A DNA stretch of 30,833 nucleotides from Nemertoderma westbladi (taxonomy: Eukaryota; Xenacoelomorpha; Nemertodermatida; Nemertodermatidae). Position numbers and translations under genes: made by a program. The DNA lies in NCBI GenBank assembly GCA_032718475.1, contig JAUCBJ010008275.1, forward strand, positions 1 through 30,833. Reading direction: 5' to 3'. Shown here one piece after another: positions 10,973 through 19,747 of this stretch. The notes beneath the pieces were generated by a model. The model saw only the letters and a list, made by a program, of their open reading frames with translations, did not search any database and had not been told where the DNA came from. Within the stretch, counting starts at the first letter, position 1. Every line of letters begins with the position of its first letter.

Positions 10973-11550
10973 TAGGAGTGTGCCGGATATCCGGCACACA
11001 GCGGAATTCCGGCCGGATTTTGAGAAAAATTCCGGTTCCGGCTACGGCCGGATATCATTTTTTTGGCCGGGATTTCCATTTCAACGAATTGTTTAAATTT
11101 ACAATTGATATAAATTTTCAAAAAAATATCAAAATAAATTTCTTTCAAATTCACAAAACAAAGCAAAAATCCTATTGTCCCAACGCGCAAGCGTTGATGT
11201 TAGGTCAGGTATTGTTATAAATTGAGACTAAGCTTACCGCCGTGAATGGCCAGTTTATATATTCGACGGACAATTTAGAAACTCTAGTAAATACAATTTA
11301 ACTCAGAGAGTATAAAAAACTACAGCTACTACTGTATTACTTCGTTCTTTTTTTTAATTTGCACTTTTTTTATTTCAATTTCATATTTTACATTTAACAA
11401 CATCAAATCAACCCATTATATCAAATTAGCAAATTATCAAATCGCCGTAGGTTATGGTGCAAATGCTTATGGTGATATATAAAAAAATCTTTTTTACAAA
11501 TCCGGCTCCGGCCTGGCCGGTTTGAAAAAGTTCAATCCGGCACATCCCTA
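10973..11550. mobile_element. 578-bp hAT-like non-autonomous transposon inserted in the minisatellite
   Basis: The ends are inverted: TAGGAGTGTGCCGGAT on the left, and the reverse complement of the right end is TAGGGATGTGCCGGAT (14 of 16 identical). Flanks are TTACCAAC (10965-10972) and CTACCAAC (11551-11558). Removing the element plus one flank restores a continuous minisatellite unit, so this is a real insertion with an ~8-bp target duplication. Both ends are CCGG-rich while the middle is AT-rich and non-coding. Length, 8-bp duplication and end style fit a hAT-type MITE. Left end 10978-10999 is itself a perfect 22-bp palindrome. Confidence 0.8.
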
Positions 11551-11610
11551 CTACCAACCCAATGGTCACCCACCTGCTACCAGTTTGCTTTCCCAATAAG
11601 ACTACTACAT
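11551..11610. repeat. Remnant of the minisatellite right of the insertion
   Basis: The units continue (CTACCAACCCAATGG, then CACCCACCTGCTACCAG) and fade out by about 11610, marking the original right edge of the array. Confidence 0.8.
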
Positions 11611-11767
11611 CCTCTCTCAACACTCACCCATCGTCCATGTTCTAAAAATATATTTGTCAATCCCTTTTAAGGTTGCTGTGAATACAAAAGTTGAACTTCT
11701 GAGAATATTTTTAGTTTCTAGCATGGCATATCCACCAGCACCAAACAAACCCACACACCCATCACAT

Positions 11768-12919
11768 TCACAACACAGTCAAATGCTCAGCTGTAGCTGG
11801 GAAGTCGCTTTCGCACAAATTATTTGTGTGTTTTTTAAGATATTTATCTGATATAATAGTATGAGAATCCCTTAAGGACGTACCTAAACCTGGTCGAACT
11901 CTTAATTTCTCAAAGTACAAACTGTGGGAAAGATCAGAGAAAATCTGTTTGCAATAATCGAAATCAAATAGCAACTCGTGAGTGGCTTCGGGTCGCACGG
12001 ATATACTGCAGCAGGGCATGGAAGCGGCTACATTGGCTGCGGCAGCGAGAGGGACCATTTTATCGTGAGATCCGTGGTACATCCTCACCGAATGCTGCAC
12101 GTCCTGGTACTGGAAACCGAATGTCTCAATCTTCTCTACGCACATAACGAACTCGGATTCGTGTCCAGAACTCTTCTCGAAACTCGTTACTCCAAGTTGT
12201 CGCATTGCTTCGATAAGATGAACTGTCGACGAAAAGAAACCAATCTTCTCATTGTTGCTAAGCGACATGGCGATGATATCATAACGGCGGGATTTAACGA
12301 GGTACCGGGGAATCGCGTTAAGGAGTTTATAAGAAGTTGAGAGAACGAAACTGGGCATTCGATGGGCGAATCGGGCGAGTTTAGTGTGCCCAGGAGTGGC
12401 GACGGTTACCCAGGGTGATATCAGTGTGACGTCACCACGGACCAATGTTCCCATGCGAAGCGCGATGGCCAAGGCGTAAACGGCACCGCAGGATTGGCCA
12501 ACAAGTCCGAAACGGAGAATCCCTATAGAGGAGCAGAAATCCTTGAGGATCAAATGAGTGAAATACATCGGGGATCGTCTCGATTTACGGACGTCGTCGG
12601 AGGTTCCGGTCCCGGGACGATCGATGCAGATGAATCGGAGGCGTTTCTCCTTGCCGATCGCGTCGTAGAGTAGCGAGTAGTAGCGGTGGCCGCCCAAACC
12701 CAGCAGGAAGATAACGGGAAACCCGGTGAGATCACCAGACTCGGCATAGCTAACCCGTCTACCTGAGGGTAACTCAAGTGTCCGGTTGTACTGGGACGAC
12801 TGGATCTGTTCCAGGTACCAGCCGCTCTCGTCGCATTGTTCGTTATCGCTCGCGGTACCGGAGGAGGATTGCACATTATTCAGAGTTGCTGCTGTTGGAG
12901 AAGAAAGGTCCTCCTCCAT
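11768..12919 (-). CDS. Alpha/beta-hydrolase fold protein, single exon
   Basis: A 383-residue protein. After a Ser/Asn-rich, probably disordered N-terminus (1-45) comes the hydrolase fold: strand VSYAESGDLTGFPVIFLLG (56-74), then a GLGG loop in the position of the usual HG oxyanion motif, then DRPGTGTSD (100-108). The nucleophile elbow is GQSCG with Ser143. The acid is Asp286 in HGSHDKMVP and the base is His314 in EATHELL, so the triad looks complete. Substrate is unknown; the family holds esterases, lipases and epoxide hydrolases. A 40-residue tail follows the fold (344-383). The ATG at 12919 is the first in frame; another ATG seven bases upstream is out of frame. No introns, signal peptide or membrane segment are seen. 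An intact triad and open frame argue for a working gene or a recent retrocopy. Confidence 0.85.
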   Translation of the reverse strand: MEEDLSSPTAATLNNVQSSSGTASDNEQCDESGWYLEQIQSSQYNRTLELPSGRRVSYAESGDLTGFPVIFLLGLGGHRYYSLLYDAIGKEKRLRFICIDRPGTGTSDDVRKSRRSPMYFTHLILKDFCSSIGILRFGLVGQSCGAVYALAIALRMGTLVRGDVTLISPWVTVATPGHTKLARFAHRMPSFVLSTSYKLLNAIPRYLVKSRRYDIIAMSLSNNEKIGFFSSTVHLIEAMRQLGVTSFEKSSGHESEFVMCVEKIETFGFQYQDVQHSVRMYHGSHDKMVPLAAAANVAASMPCCSISVRPEATHELLFDFDYCKQIFSDLSHSLYFEKLRVRPGLGTSLRDSHTIISDKYLKKHTNNLCESDFPATAEHLTVL

Positions 12920-13563
12920 TGCACATTGTCTCCCGGAATATTATTGCGCTGAATTTGCCTTGAATGTTGAATTCCTTCTCTTTCAATACAACGGTTGCCG
13001 CTAGCGGTTGATGCAACTGCAGTTGAAAAACAAAATAAACTACAAATATTAAGCTACTTTCTACTTAAACACGTGTGGACGAACTATAAAAATTTCATTA
13101 CTTTTAACTACCGGTCCGGTACCGTTGTTAGTTGTGTTCCAGTTATTGAATATTGATGTGACACTCAGATCAATATTATTGTTTTGTAACTGTACCTTAG
13201 CAACACCGAAACGAGAGAAAGCCGCCCCAATATTAGATTATTACAACAACAAATCCATTGGGTAAGAAAGTGGAGGAGAGCCAGCCCGTCTCTTAATTTT
13301 TTACTTTATATTACGCGATCAATTTTCACTCATCTCGTCATGAACCCAACATGTATGTAACCTTTTGTTAAATTTGTTGGCTATGCGTTTGCGGTTTTTT
13401 GGGCGGAGTGTGGTAGGCCTACACTTTTCACACTTAAATATTTTGGTTGTGAAATGTTACAGGGCATAGCGATCTGAGATATTTCATTTATATTTTATTA
13501 TGAGAGGAAGAAGAACATACAACGTTATTTACTATGTAACAAAATAATTGTTTTTGGGTTTAA
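12920..13563. other. Upstream region of the hydrolase and left part of repeat A
   Basis: There is no gene. 12920-13211 is the presumed promoter side of the hydrolase, without a clear TATA box. From about 13212 the sequence is the left part of a repeat that recurs at 22838-23160. Confidence 0.5.
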
Positions 13564-13775
13564 ATTGGAAGCATAGCCTACTATATTACAGGCCTTGCCA
13601 ACGTGCAGATACAATTCTGACTTGGCGGCCGAGTTGGACTTGGAACCAGACTCAGCAATCAGCCAGTAGGCCTACAGCCAGACAGCAATACCTGAATTCA
13701 GCAATCGAGCCTACACTACATACCTGATACCTACCAGCCTACAGACCTAGGTGTGTTCCGTGTCTTACTTGTATC

Positions 13776-14555
13776 ATGTACTGTACACAGTCAACGTTGA
13801 GATTGTATATTGAGAAACTCCCAGAAACTGGATCTGCAGAAGGCGATGCCACATCGGTGCGGGAACTACTGAGTCTTATCGACTGTGGCGGAATTCACGA
13901 ATACCGACTTCGTCGTCTCAGTTCTCCTCGCAATTCCAATCTTCCTCCGCTGATAGAACTTTCGTTTAAATCACTTAACGATCGTTATCTAATCCTAAAA
14001 AACAGCTACAAACTTTCCAAATCGAAGTTTAAGAAGGTATTCGTCCGCCCCGATCTATCGTCTGCCGTTCGCAGAGAACGGGATATTTTGCGTGCTCACG
14101 CGTACCTTGTCCATAGTGACAGGAACGTACACAACGTTGTGGTTGTGTACGACAACAACGAAAGTTGTTATACGCTCAAGAAGAAGACTGCTCTGGGCCG
14201 AATCGACTGGCGATCCACAGTCACCATCACCACAGATGACTACGATGCTGCACTAAAGCACATGGAATCTAGAAGGAAACAGTTGCGGAGCGGCCTTCGA
14301 TCGACCCCCGTTTCCCGTAGCCATGGTTCTCATGTTCCAATCCAACGTGATGTTCCCTTGGACACCTCGCCAACGGCGCAAGTGGATGGTCAGGTCCCCG
14401 ACGATGGTTCCGCCGTCAATCGGGTCTCCGACGATGGTTCCGCCGTCAATCGGGTCTCCGACGATGGTTCCGCCGACAATCGGGTCTCCGACGATGGTTC
14501 CGCCGACAATCTGGTCTCCGACGATGGTTCCTCCATTATGTCGGGAAACTACTAA
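13776..14555 (+). CDS. LINE ORF1 (RNA-binding type), probably 5'-truncated
   Basis: A 259-residue frame. LYIEKLPET (about 10-18) begins an RRM-like segment, and ELSFKSLNDRYLILKN followed by KKVFVRPDLSSAVRRERDIL (about 61-104) resembles the C-terminal domain of L1/CR1-type ORF1 proteins, which coat the element RNA. The C-terminus is a 10-residue repeat, VSDDGSAxNR, in about five copies (14394-14535). The usual N-terminal portion is absent: the RRM starts within ten residues of the Met, so the first ATG may lie at or before the insertion junction. The stop at 14553-14555 is preceded by the heptamer GGGAAAC. ORF2 follows in the -1 frame. Confidence 0.7.
   Translation: MYCTQSTLRLYIEKLPETGSAEGDATSVRELLSLIDCGGIHEYRLRRLSSPRNSNLPPLIELSFKSLNDRYLILKNSYKLSKSKFKKVFVRPDLSSAVRRERDILRAHAYLVHSDRNVHNVVVVYDNNESCYTLKKKTALGRIDWRSTVTITTDDYDAALKHMESRRKQLRSGLRSTPVSRSHGSHVPIQRDVPLDTSPTAQVDGQVPDDGSAVNRVSDDGSAVNRVSDDGSADNRVSDDGSADNLVSDDGSSIMSGNY
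14394..14535 (+). repeat. 30-bp coding repeat in ORF1
   Basis: Units start at 14394, 14424, 14454, 14484 and 14514 (the last partial), each GTCTCCGACGATGGTTCCGC or one base different. They encode an acidic decapeptide VSDDGSAxNR. All three forward frames are open across it, which lets the ORF2 frame overlap ORF1. Confidence 0.9.
14543..14549 (+). promoter_or_regulatory. Candidate -1 ribosomal frameshift site GGGAAAC
   Basis: The ORF1 codons here are TCG GGA AAC TAC TAA, so the heptamer reads G GGA AAC, the X XXY YYZ pattern in the correct phase and one codon before the stop. A -1 slip gives GGG AAA CTA CTA ACG and continues without a stop into ORF2. The ORF2 frame is open from 14351. A hairpin TTGTTG/CAACAA with inner TACT/AGTA (14619-14655) lies about 70 bases downstream, farther than usual stimulators; a weak GGAG/CTCC stem is nearer. 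Confidence 0.5.
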
Positions 14556-14629
14556 CGGGAGAAGATATAAACTTAATTAATACTCCGAGCACAGCCCCCA
14601 CCAATTCGACTTATTTGAGTTGTTGTACT

Positions 14630-17401
14630 ATGAATTGCCAGAGTATCGGCAACAAATTACATGATTTAACGCATTTTTTAGACACATCTGGTCACACAGT
14701 GGTTGGTATTACGGAAAGTTGGTTGCGTGAGAGTATTACCGATGCAATGGTTGTAGATCATAATCGTTTTCATATTTTTAGAAAGGACCGTGTCAGCACC
14801 ACCGGCGGTGGTGTGGCCATAATAATTGATAAGGCTAAGGCTTTAAAATGTTCTAGAATTTTCCCTGACAAAAAGTATGACGATTGTGAAATAATTGCTG
14901 TTGATATTCTCGGTGACGCCCCAACAAGATTAATTTGTGCTTATCGCAGCAACAGTGTGGTATGCAGTACCATTGATTATGTTAATTTATTTTGTGATTG
15001 TATATCTAATCTATCAGATGTAAATTACCCCATTGTTTGTTTCGGCGATTTTAATTTTCGTGATTTTAACTGGGAGGCAATGACCTTTCCTGACTCTGAT
15101 ATATATAATGCCTTTTTTAATTGTGTACACGAGGCGGGGTTCACCCAACTTGTCAACAAACCTACAAGGGGTGTTAGTACACTGGACTTAGTTTTTACTA
15201 GTGATGTGTTGTGTGTTAGTGACGTCACAGTTGACGTCGGTTTTTCAACAAGTGACCATTCATCTGTATTTTTTAATCTATGTGGTCCCTATCAGTTTGT
15301 AAATAGTGAACCTGTACAATATTTAGATTATAAGAACGGCGACTATGTAGCATTTTCTTCCTTTTTAGATACTCAAGATTGGCATTGCAATTTTGAATCA
15401 TGTATTGCAGTAGATGATTATTGGATTGCTTTTTATAATGTTGTTAACGCTGGTATAACGCGTTTTATTCCATGCAAAGATATTCCTGTTTCTTTTAGAA
15501 AACGTTATCCCGATCACATTAGGCAACTTCAACGAAAAAAGAAATTACTATGGAAAAGGTGGCACACACCACAGGGTAACCTAGCTTACAATAGGTGTGC
15601 GAAGGAAATTTCTAGAACAATATTTAGGAATTTGTGTCTGAGAGAAAATAAGATTTTAACCTCAGGCCGTCCAAACGCTATTTTTAGCTACATTAGTTCC
15701 AAGAGAAATTATAAATCTGGAGTTGCCCCTTTGAATTTCAAAGGTGATGTGATCGTTGACGACGCAATTAAAGCCAGGATTTTTTCGAAGGTTCTGGCAG
15801 AGAATTACTGTAACGATGATGGTAATTGCCCCCCTTTCAGTCGTGCGGTGCCAAATAATACACATATTAGCGACATTACTTTTAATCCCAGTGTAGTACT
15901 TAAGATTTTACGAGACCTACCATCAAAGTCTGGCTCAACACCAGATGGAATGCCTAGCTTATTATACCGTAGTTTGGCTACACAGCTAGCAACGCCTTTG
16001 TCTGTTATGTTTGAAATATCTTTCAGTTTACATGTGTTACCCAATATCTGGCTTACAGCAATTGTAGTACCCCTGTTCAAGAAAGATGACCCGTCCAACC
16101 CATACAACTACCGGCCAATTTCTTTGACTTGCATTGCCTGCAAAATAATGGAAACTTGTATTAAAAATGAACTTTTAAAGTACCTACTTTCGAATGGCCT
16201 AATTTCTAAAAATCAACACGGCTTTCTCAAACGCCGCTCAACTGCAACTCATCTCCTCGAGTGCACGAACGATTGGTACAAATTATTAGATAATAAACAG
16301 AACATCGATATTATTTATATCGACTTCGAGAAGGCCTTCGATAAGGTGGTACACTCTAAACTTTTACAAAAACTGGCCGCGTATGGGATTTCAGGTAATC
16401 TATTTGACTGGATTGTCGCCTTCTTAGCTAATCGTAGTCAACGTGTTTTAGTTGGATACAAATACTCAGATTATGTTGACGTCAAATCAGGAACACCCCA
16501 AGGAAGCGTCTTGGGGCCGATTTTGTTCCTAGTTTTTGTAAACGATTTGCCTTCGGAATTTACAAATGTAGGTTGCAAACTATTTGCTGACGATTTAAAA
16601 TTATATGGAAACAGTAATAATCCGGCAAACATTCAAAATGCGTTGGATAGATTAGCCAGTTGGAGTAAAACCTGGCAGCTCAATGTCGCTGCTCACAAAT
16701 GTCATGTACTTCACCTTGGTACACGCACACCGAGTGAGTACACTCTCAACGGTTCTATTCTAGAACTCAAGGAGAGTTGTAAGGACCTAGGTATTATCGT
16801 TACCAAAAATCTGCGTTTCAGCAAATACTGCAGCCAACAAGTATCCAAGGCGTATAAAATGTGCAATATAATATTTAGGTGCTTCCACACTTCTAATGTC
16901 AATGTACTTATTACGGCTTATAAGGCGTATGTTCGCCCACTGTTAGAGTATTGTACTGTGGTTTGGTCTCCTCACCAAATCTTTAATATAAAATTGGTTG
17001 AGCGCGTCCAACGATATTTCACCAGACGATTGTTTTCAAGATGTCAGTTAACACACATAGATAACAGTTACTCTAATAGATTAATACACTTGAAACTCCA
17101 ACCATTAGAAGTTAGGCGAATTATTTTTGATATCCGTATGGTTTATAATATTTGTCACAATAACATTGACCTTCATTTTAACGATTTTTTCTCGCATGTG
17201 CAACGGCAAGGTTTGCGAGGCCATAACAGGAAACTGTTTGCACAGCCTAGCAGGCTAGTCGTTGTCAGAAATCGTTTTGCCAGCCGTATAGTATCCGTGT
17301 GGAATTCCTTGCCCTCAGATGCCGTTAATGCACGTAATTTGTATATTTTTAATTGCCATATACGTCATATTGATTTTAGTCACTTGTGTCATTTTGTTTA
17401 A
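14630..17401 (+). CDS. LINE ORF2: apurinic-like endonuclease and reverse transcriptase
   Basis: From the first ATG (14630) the protein has 923 residues. The N-terminal endonuclease keeps its catalytic set: N2 in NCQS, E29 in TESWL, D140 and N142 in GDFN, D186 in STLDL and D209-H210 in SDH. It nicks target DNA to prime reverse transcription. The reverse transcriptase follows with YRPISLTCIACKIMET, QHGFLKRRSTATHLL, YIDFEKAFDKV, GTPQGSVLGPILF and the active-site FADD (652-655, bases 16583-16594). The C-terminal region (RPLLEYCTVVWSP, ending with a VWNSLP block) is the usual CR1/L2 type tail. The frame is intact with no stop. It is open upstream to 14351 in the -1 frame of ORF1, so translation may start by frameshift instead of at the ATG. 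Confidence 0.92.
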   Translation: MNCQSIGNKLHDLTHFLDTSGHTVVGITESWLRESITDAMVVDHNRFHIFRKDRVSTTGGGVAIIIDKAKALKCSRIFPDKKYDDCEIIAVDILGDAPTRLICAYRSNSVVCSTIDYVNLFCDCISNLSDVNYPIVCFGDFNFRDFNWEAMTFPDSDIYNAFFNCVHEAGFTQLVNKPTRGVSTLDLVFTSDVLCVSDVTVDVGFSTSDHSSVFFNLCGPYQFVNSEPVQYLDYKNGDYVAFSSFLDTQDWHCNFESCIAVDDYWIAFYNVVNAGITRFIPCKDIPVSFRKRYPDHIRQLQRKKKLLWKRWHTPQGNLAYNRCAKEISRTIFRNLCLRENKILTSGRPNAIFSYISSKRNYKSGVAPLNFKGDVIVDDAIKARIFSKVLAENYCNDDGNCPPFSRAVPNNTHISDITFNPSVVLKILRDLPSKSGSTPDGMPSLLYRSLATQLATPLSVMFEISFSLHVLPNIWLTAIVVPLFKKDDPSNPYNYRPISLTCIACKIMETCIKNELLKYLLSNGLISKNQHGFLKRRSTATHLLECTNDWYKLLDNKQNIDIIYIDFEKAFDKVVHSKLLQKLAAYGISGNLFDWIVAFLANRSQRVLVGYKYSDYVDVKSGTPQGSVLGPILFLVFVNDLPSEFTNVGCKLFADDLKLYGNSNNPANIQNALDRLASWSKTWQLNVAAHKCHVLHLGTRTPSEYTLNGSILELKESCKDLGIIVTKNLRFSKYCSQQVSKAYKMCNIIFRCFHTSNVNVLITAYKAYVRPLLEYCTVVWSPHQIFNIKLVERVQRYFTRRLFSRCQLTHIDNSYSNRLIHLKLQPLEVRRIIFDIRMVYNICHNNIDLHFNDFFSHVQRQGLRGHNRKLFAQPSRLVVVRNRFASRIVSVWNSLPSDAVNARNLYIFNCHIRHIDFSHLCHFV

Positions 17402-17733
17402 ATATGCACACATTATACCCCGCCTCGTATTTTGATTTGATTTTGATTTTTATTTTTTTTATATTTTCTCTGTTCATAATGACTGACCGTGTTTTACCAT
17501 TTTATTTTTTTTAGTTTGCAATATTTTTACTTAATTCCAATAGAGATACGCTCGTAAGTGCAACATTGCCTGGGTTATCTTCTCCCTCCATACATATAAT
17601 TGTTTAATTAAAGGTCTAATTCAATTTCATTTTGTGAATATGTATGTCATTAAGATTAATTTTAAATAATTAATTATTTTATTTGTCGGTGCAATTATTT
17701 GGAGTGCAATTACATTACATTACATTACATTAC
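17402..17733 (+). other. LINE 3' UTR and (ATTAC)5 tail
   Basis: T-rich non-coding sequence follows the ORF2 stop and ends with five ATTAC units (17709-17733), after which P-element sequence resumes. Confidence 0.7.
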
Positions 17734-17969
17734 GTACTGGTACTCCCTTTTGAGAAGTTTTAGATAAGTTTTAGGCTACTTGTTCCTTTGCGCCGAAATT
17801 CTTCGACGCAGCATTACGACCGGCGTCGGAAGCGGAAGCCATCGCAAAGATGTGCTGCGCCAGCTGGCCGGCGCTAAAATTTAGAACTAATTAAAACTAC
17901 CAATTAATACTATACAGCTATAGGCCTAAGTCTACCGGTATTAGGCCTACTTGGTGCTTGGATATCGAT
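17734..17969 (+). other. P-element DNA upstream of the transposase relic
   Basis: No ORF is seen. The stretch holds a GC-rich patch (17800-17880) and is the presumed former promoter side of the transposase, now separated from the left end by the LINE. Confidence 0.4.
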
Positions 17970-19417
17970 ATGCCTCGGAAGTGCTGCGTGCCAGAGTGTC
18001 GGTCAAACTATAAAAACGCCACACCATGCAGCATTTTCCGTATTCCAGGGGAGGAGCCCTGTAGATCGTCATGGATTTCCGTATTATCAAAAGTGCGTGC
18101 TAATTTTCATGTGTCTAAACAAACCGTTGTTTGTGAACTCCACTGGCCTGAAAACTATGAAAAGCGCCGTGCTTATCGCTTAATTAAAATGATTCCAGCA
18201 GATCCACCGTTTGTGTGGCCAAACATCGCTCCAAGTTACGCCACGCCCACCCACGCTAACAACTGTCCCCGCAACCGTAAACTCGTTGCATCTATGCGAT
18301 CATTACAGCCGGAGCCGGACGAGTTACCCCAGTTTCTGCATGGGGATATTGTGACTTATGGATCAATTCGCTCAACAGCTGCTGATAAACTTAACTGTTT
18401 CCAAAATCTTATCGTCTATGAGTGCAATGATGCTGATGGATGTAATGGGAACAATATGACGACTATATTGCAATCGTCTGAACTTATCGGTTCGTCGCCA
18501 AAATTTATGATGAAGATAAAGACATCGCAAATTATATTGAAAGACAGGATTTTTCTGCTATGCTCCGTGTGTTTTGTGATGAAACTGTTGTTGCTCTTCG
18601 TACTCAGGTTGATCCCACTGATGATGATAAAGAAACCGCAACTTTCATTGAGAAGTTCGTTCGCGCAATAAAGATACTTAACATTCGCAGTCACAGTGAA
18701 GACCAGCACTTAAACGACCCTCTGCGCCAACCATTTACAGACTCAAATGACCAACGACTCTCCGAGTTACTGATGCTGGCTAACCAAATCGACTCAATGG
18801 ATTGCAAAAATGGCAACCTTCGCTGTCATACTTTTACTATTGATGCTGCTAAGGCCATCTCTCATACATTTCGTGGCATTGTACATTTGATTCGCCATTG
18901 TCTCAACAATAGTTTTCAATATGTACTCCCCGGTCAGTTTACCACCGATCCCCTGGTAAAGGCGTTTGGACGGATACGACAGTCAGCAGGCGGTACTTAT
19001 TTCATATCTGCAGTCCAGGCAATGCAATATTATTCAATACAAAAGACCAAATTAATAACTGCATTGGATCAAGATTTTCTAGATTTTCAATCAACTAGCG
19101 GAGCTCATACATGTGATAACTGTGCTTTCATGCTAAACGAAGAGGACGCTGCAGTATTCGATTCCTTGTCAGCCCTTGAGGTTGACGAGTTGGCCTTCGA
19201 CACAAAGTCTGCTTTGCTATATGTTGCTGGTTTTATACAGCGTTATATTCCCAACGATGATGACGATGACACATACTTTTATGCAATGCAGTTTGGCGGC
19301 TTTCTTGGTGAACTAAATCGAGGGAAATTGGTTACACCATCCGATACCTTTGTCCAGTTTACATTCTTTGCTTACATCATGTTTATTAGTTTACAAGCAC
19401 ATACTATTTCGTTTTAG
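17970..19417 (+). pseudogene. P-element-type THAP transposase, internally deleted and frameshifted
   Basis: The ATG at 17970 opens a THAP zinc finger: C6, C10, C55 and H58 (VPEC ... VCELHW), with the conserved W35, then a typical linker with ADPPFVWPNIAP. This domain binds the element ends. The frame changes between about 18480 and 18560. The second frame, from 18560, holds the C-terminal part: LNDPLRQPFTDS, TFTIDAAKAISHTFRGI, then DPLVKAFGRIRQSAGG, LLYVAGFIQRYI and GKLVTPSDTFVQF. These match the end of THAP9/P-like transposases. The RNase H-like catalytic core and the GTP-binding insertion that normally lie between are not present in the available space. AATAAA follows at 19455-19460. Not a working transposase; a domesticated gene is unlikely given the frameshift. 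Confidence 0.8.
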
Positions 19418-19601
19418 TTTAACCAATATTTTTGAAACAATAGTACAATAGTACAATAAAGTAAACGAAAAGTAAATGTAGTAAACAATAGTTATTTCGC
19501 CCAAGTCGTGCCAAAGGTGTGCTGTACCAGACTGTGCAACATATTTCTTAATAATTAGTGTATTAGTCACCCCTACAAGCTCTAATGAAACATCAAATAA
19601 A

Positions 19602-19747
19602 GCAATCAAGTTGTGCTAATGATATGTTTTTCAATTAAAGCAATCAAGTTGTGCTAATGATATGTTTTTCAATTAAAGCAATCAAGTTGTGCTAATGATA
19701 TGTTTTTCAATTAAAGCAATCAAGTTGTGCTAAAATGATATGTTTTA
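19602..19747 (+). repeat. 38-bp tandem repeat, four copies
   Basis: GCAATCAAGTTGTGCTAATG begins at 19602, 19640, 19678 and 19716, exactly 38 bp apart, inside the 3' part of the P element. It is directly followed by three looser ~20-bp copies of TAAGTGTAAAGTTATCA (about 19779-19840). Subterminal repeats of this sort can be transposase binding sites, but that is inference. Confidence 0.85.

Larger units (their letters stand above)
13784..17733 (+). mobile_element. CR1/L2-like non-LTR retrotransposon inserted in the P element
   Basis: The element carries ORF1, ORF2 (endonuclease plus reverse transcriptase), a ~330-bp 3' UTR and a 3' tail of five ATTAC units (17709-17733), the short-microsatellite tail typical of CR1/L2-group LINEs. 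The left limit is a guess: GTACTG occurs at 13778-13783 and again at 17734-17739, a possible 6-bp target duplication, which would place the 5' truncation inside ORF1. ORF2 is uninterrupted, so the insertion is young compared with the degenerate transposase around it. Confidence 0.75.

Noticed and set aside
11978-12963. Several ORFs of 60-120 codons on both strands across the hydrolase
   Set aside because: They are shadows in other frames. Only the 383-residue minus frame has a recognisable fold and triad.
14323-14580. An 85-codon plus-strand ORF over the ORF1 repeats
   Set aside because: It is a shadow of the 30-bp repeat in another frame, with no family motif.
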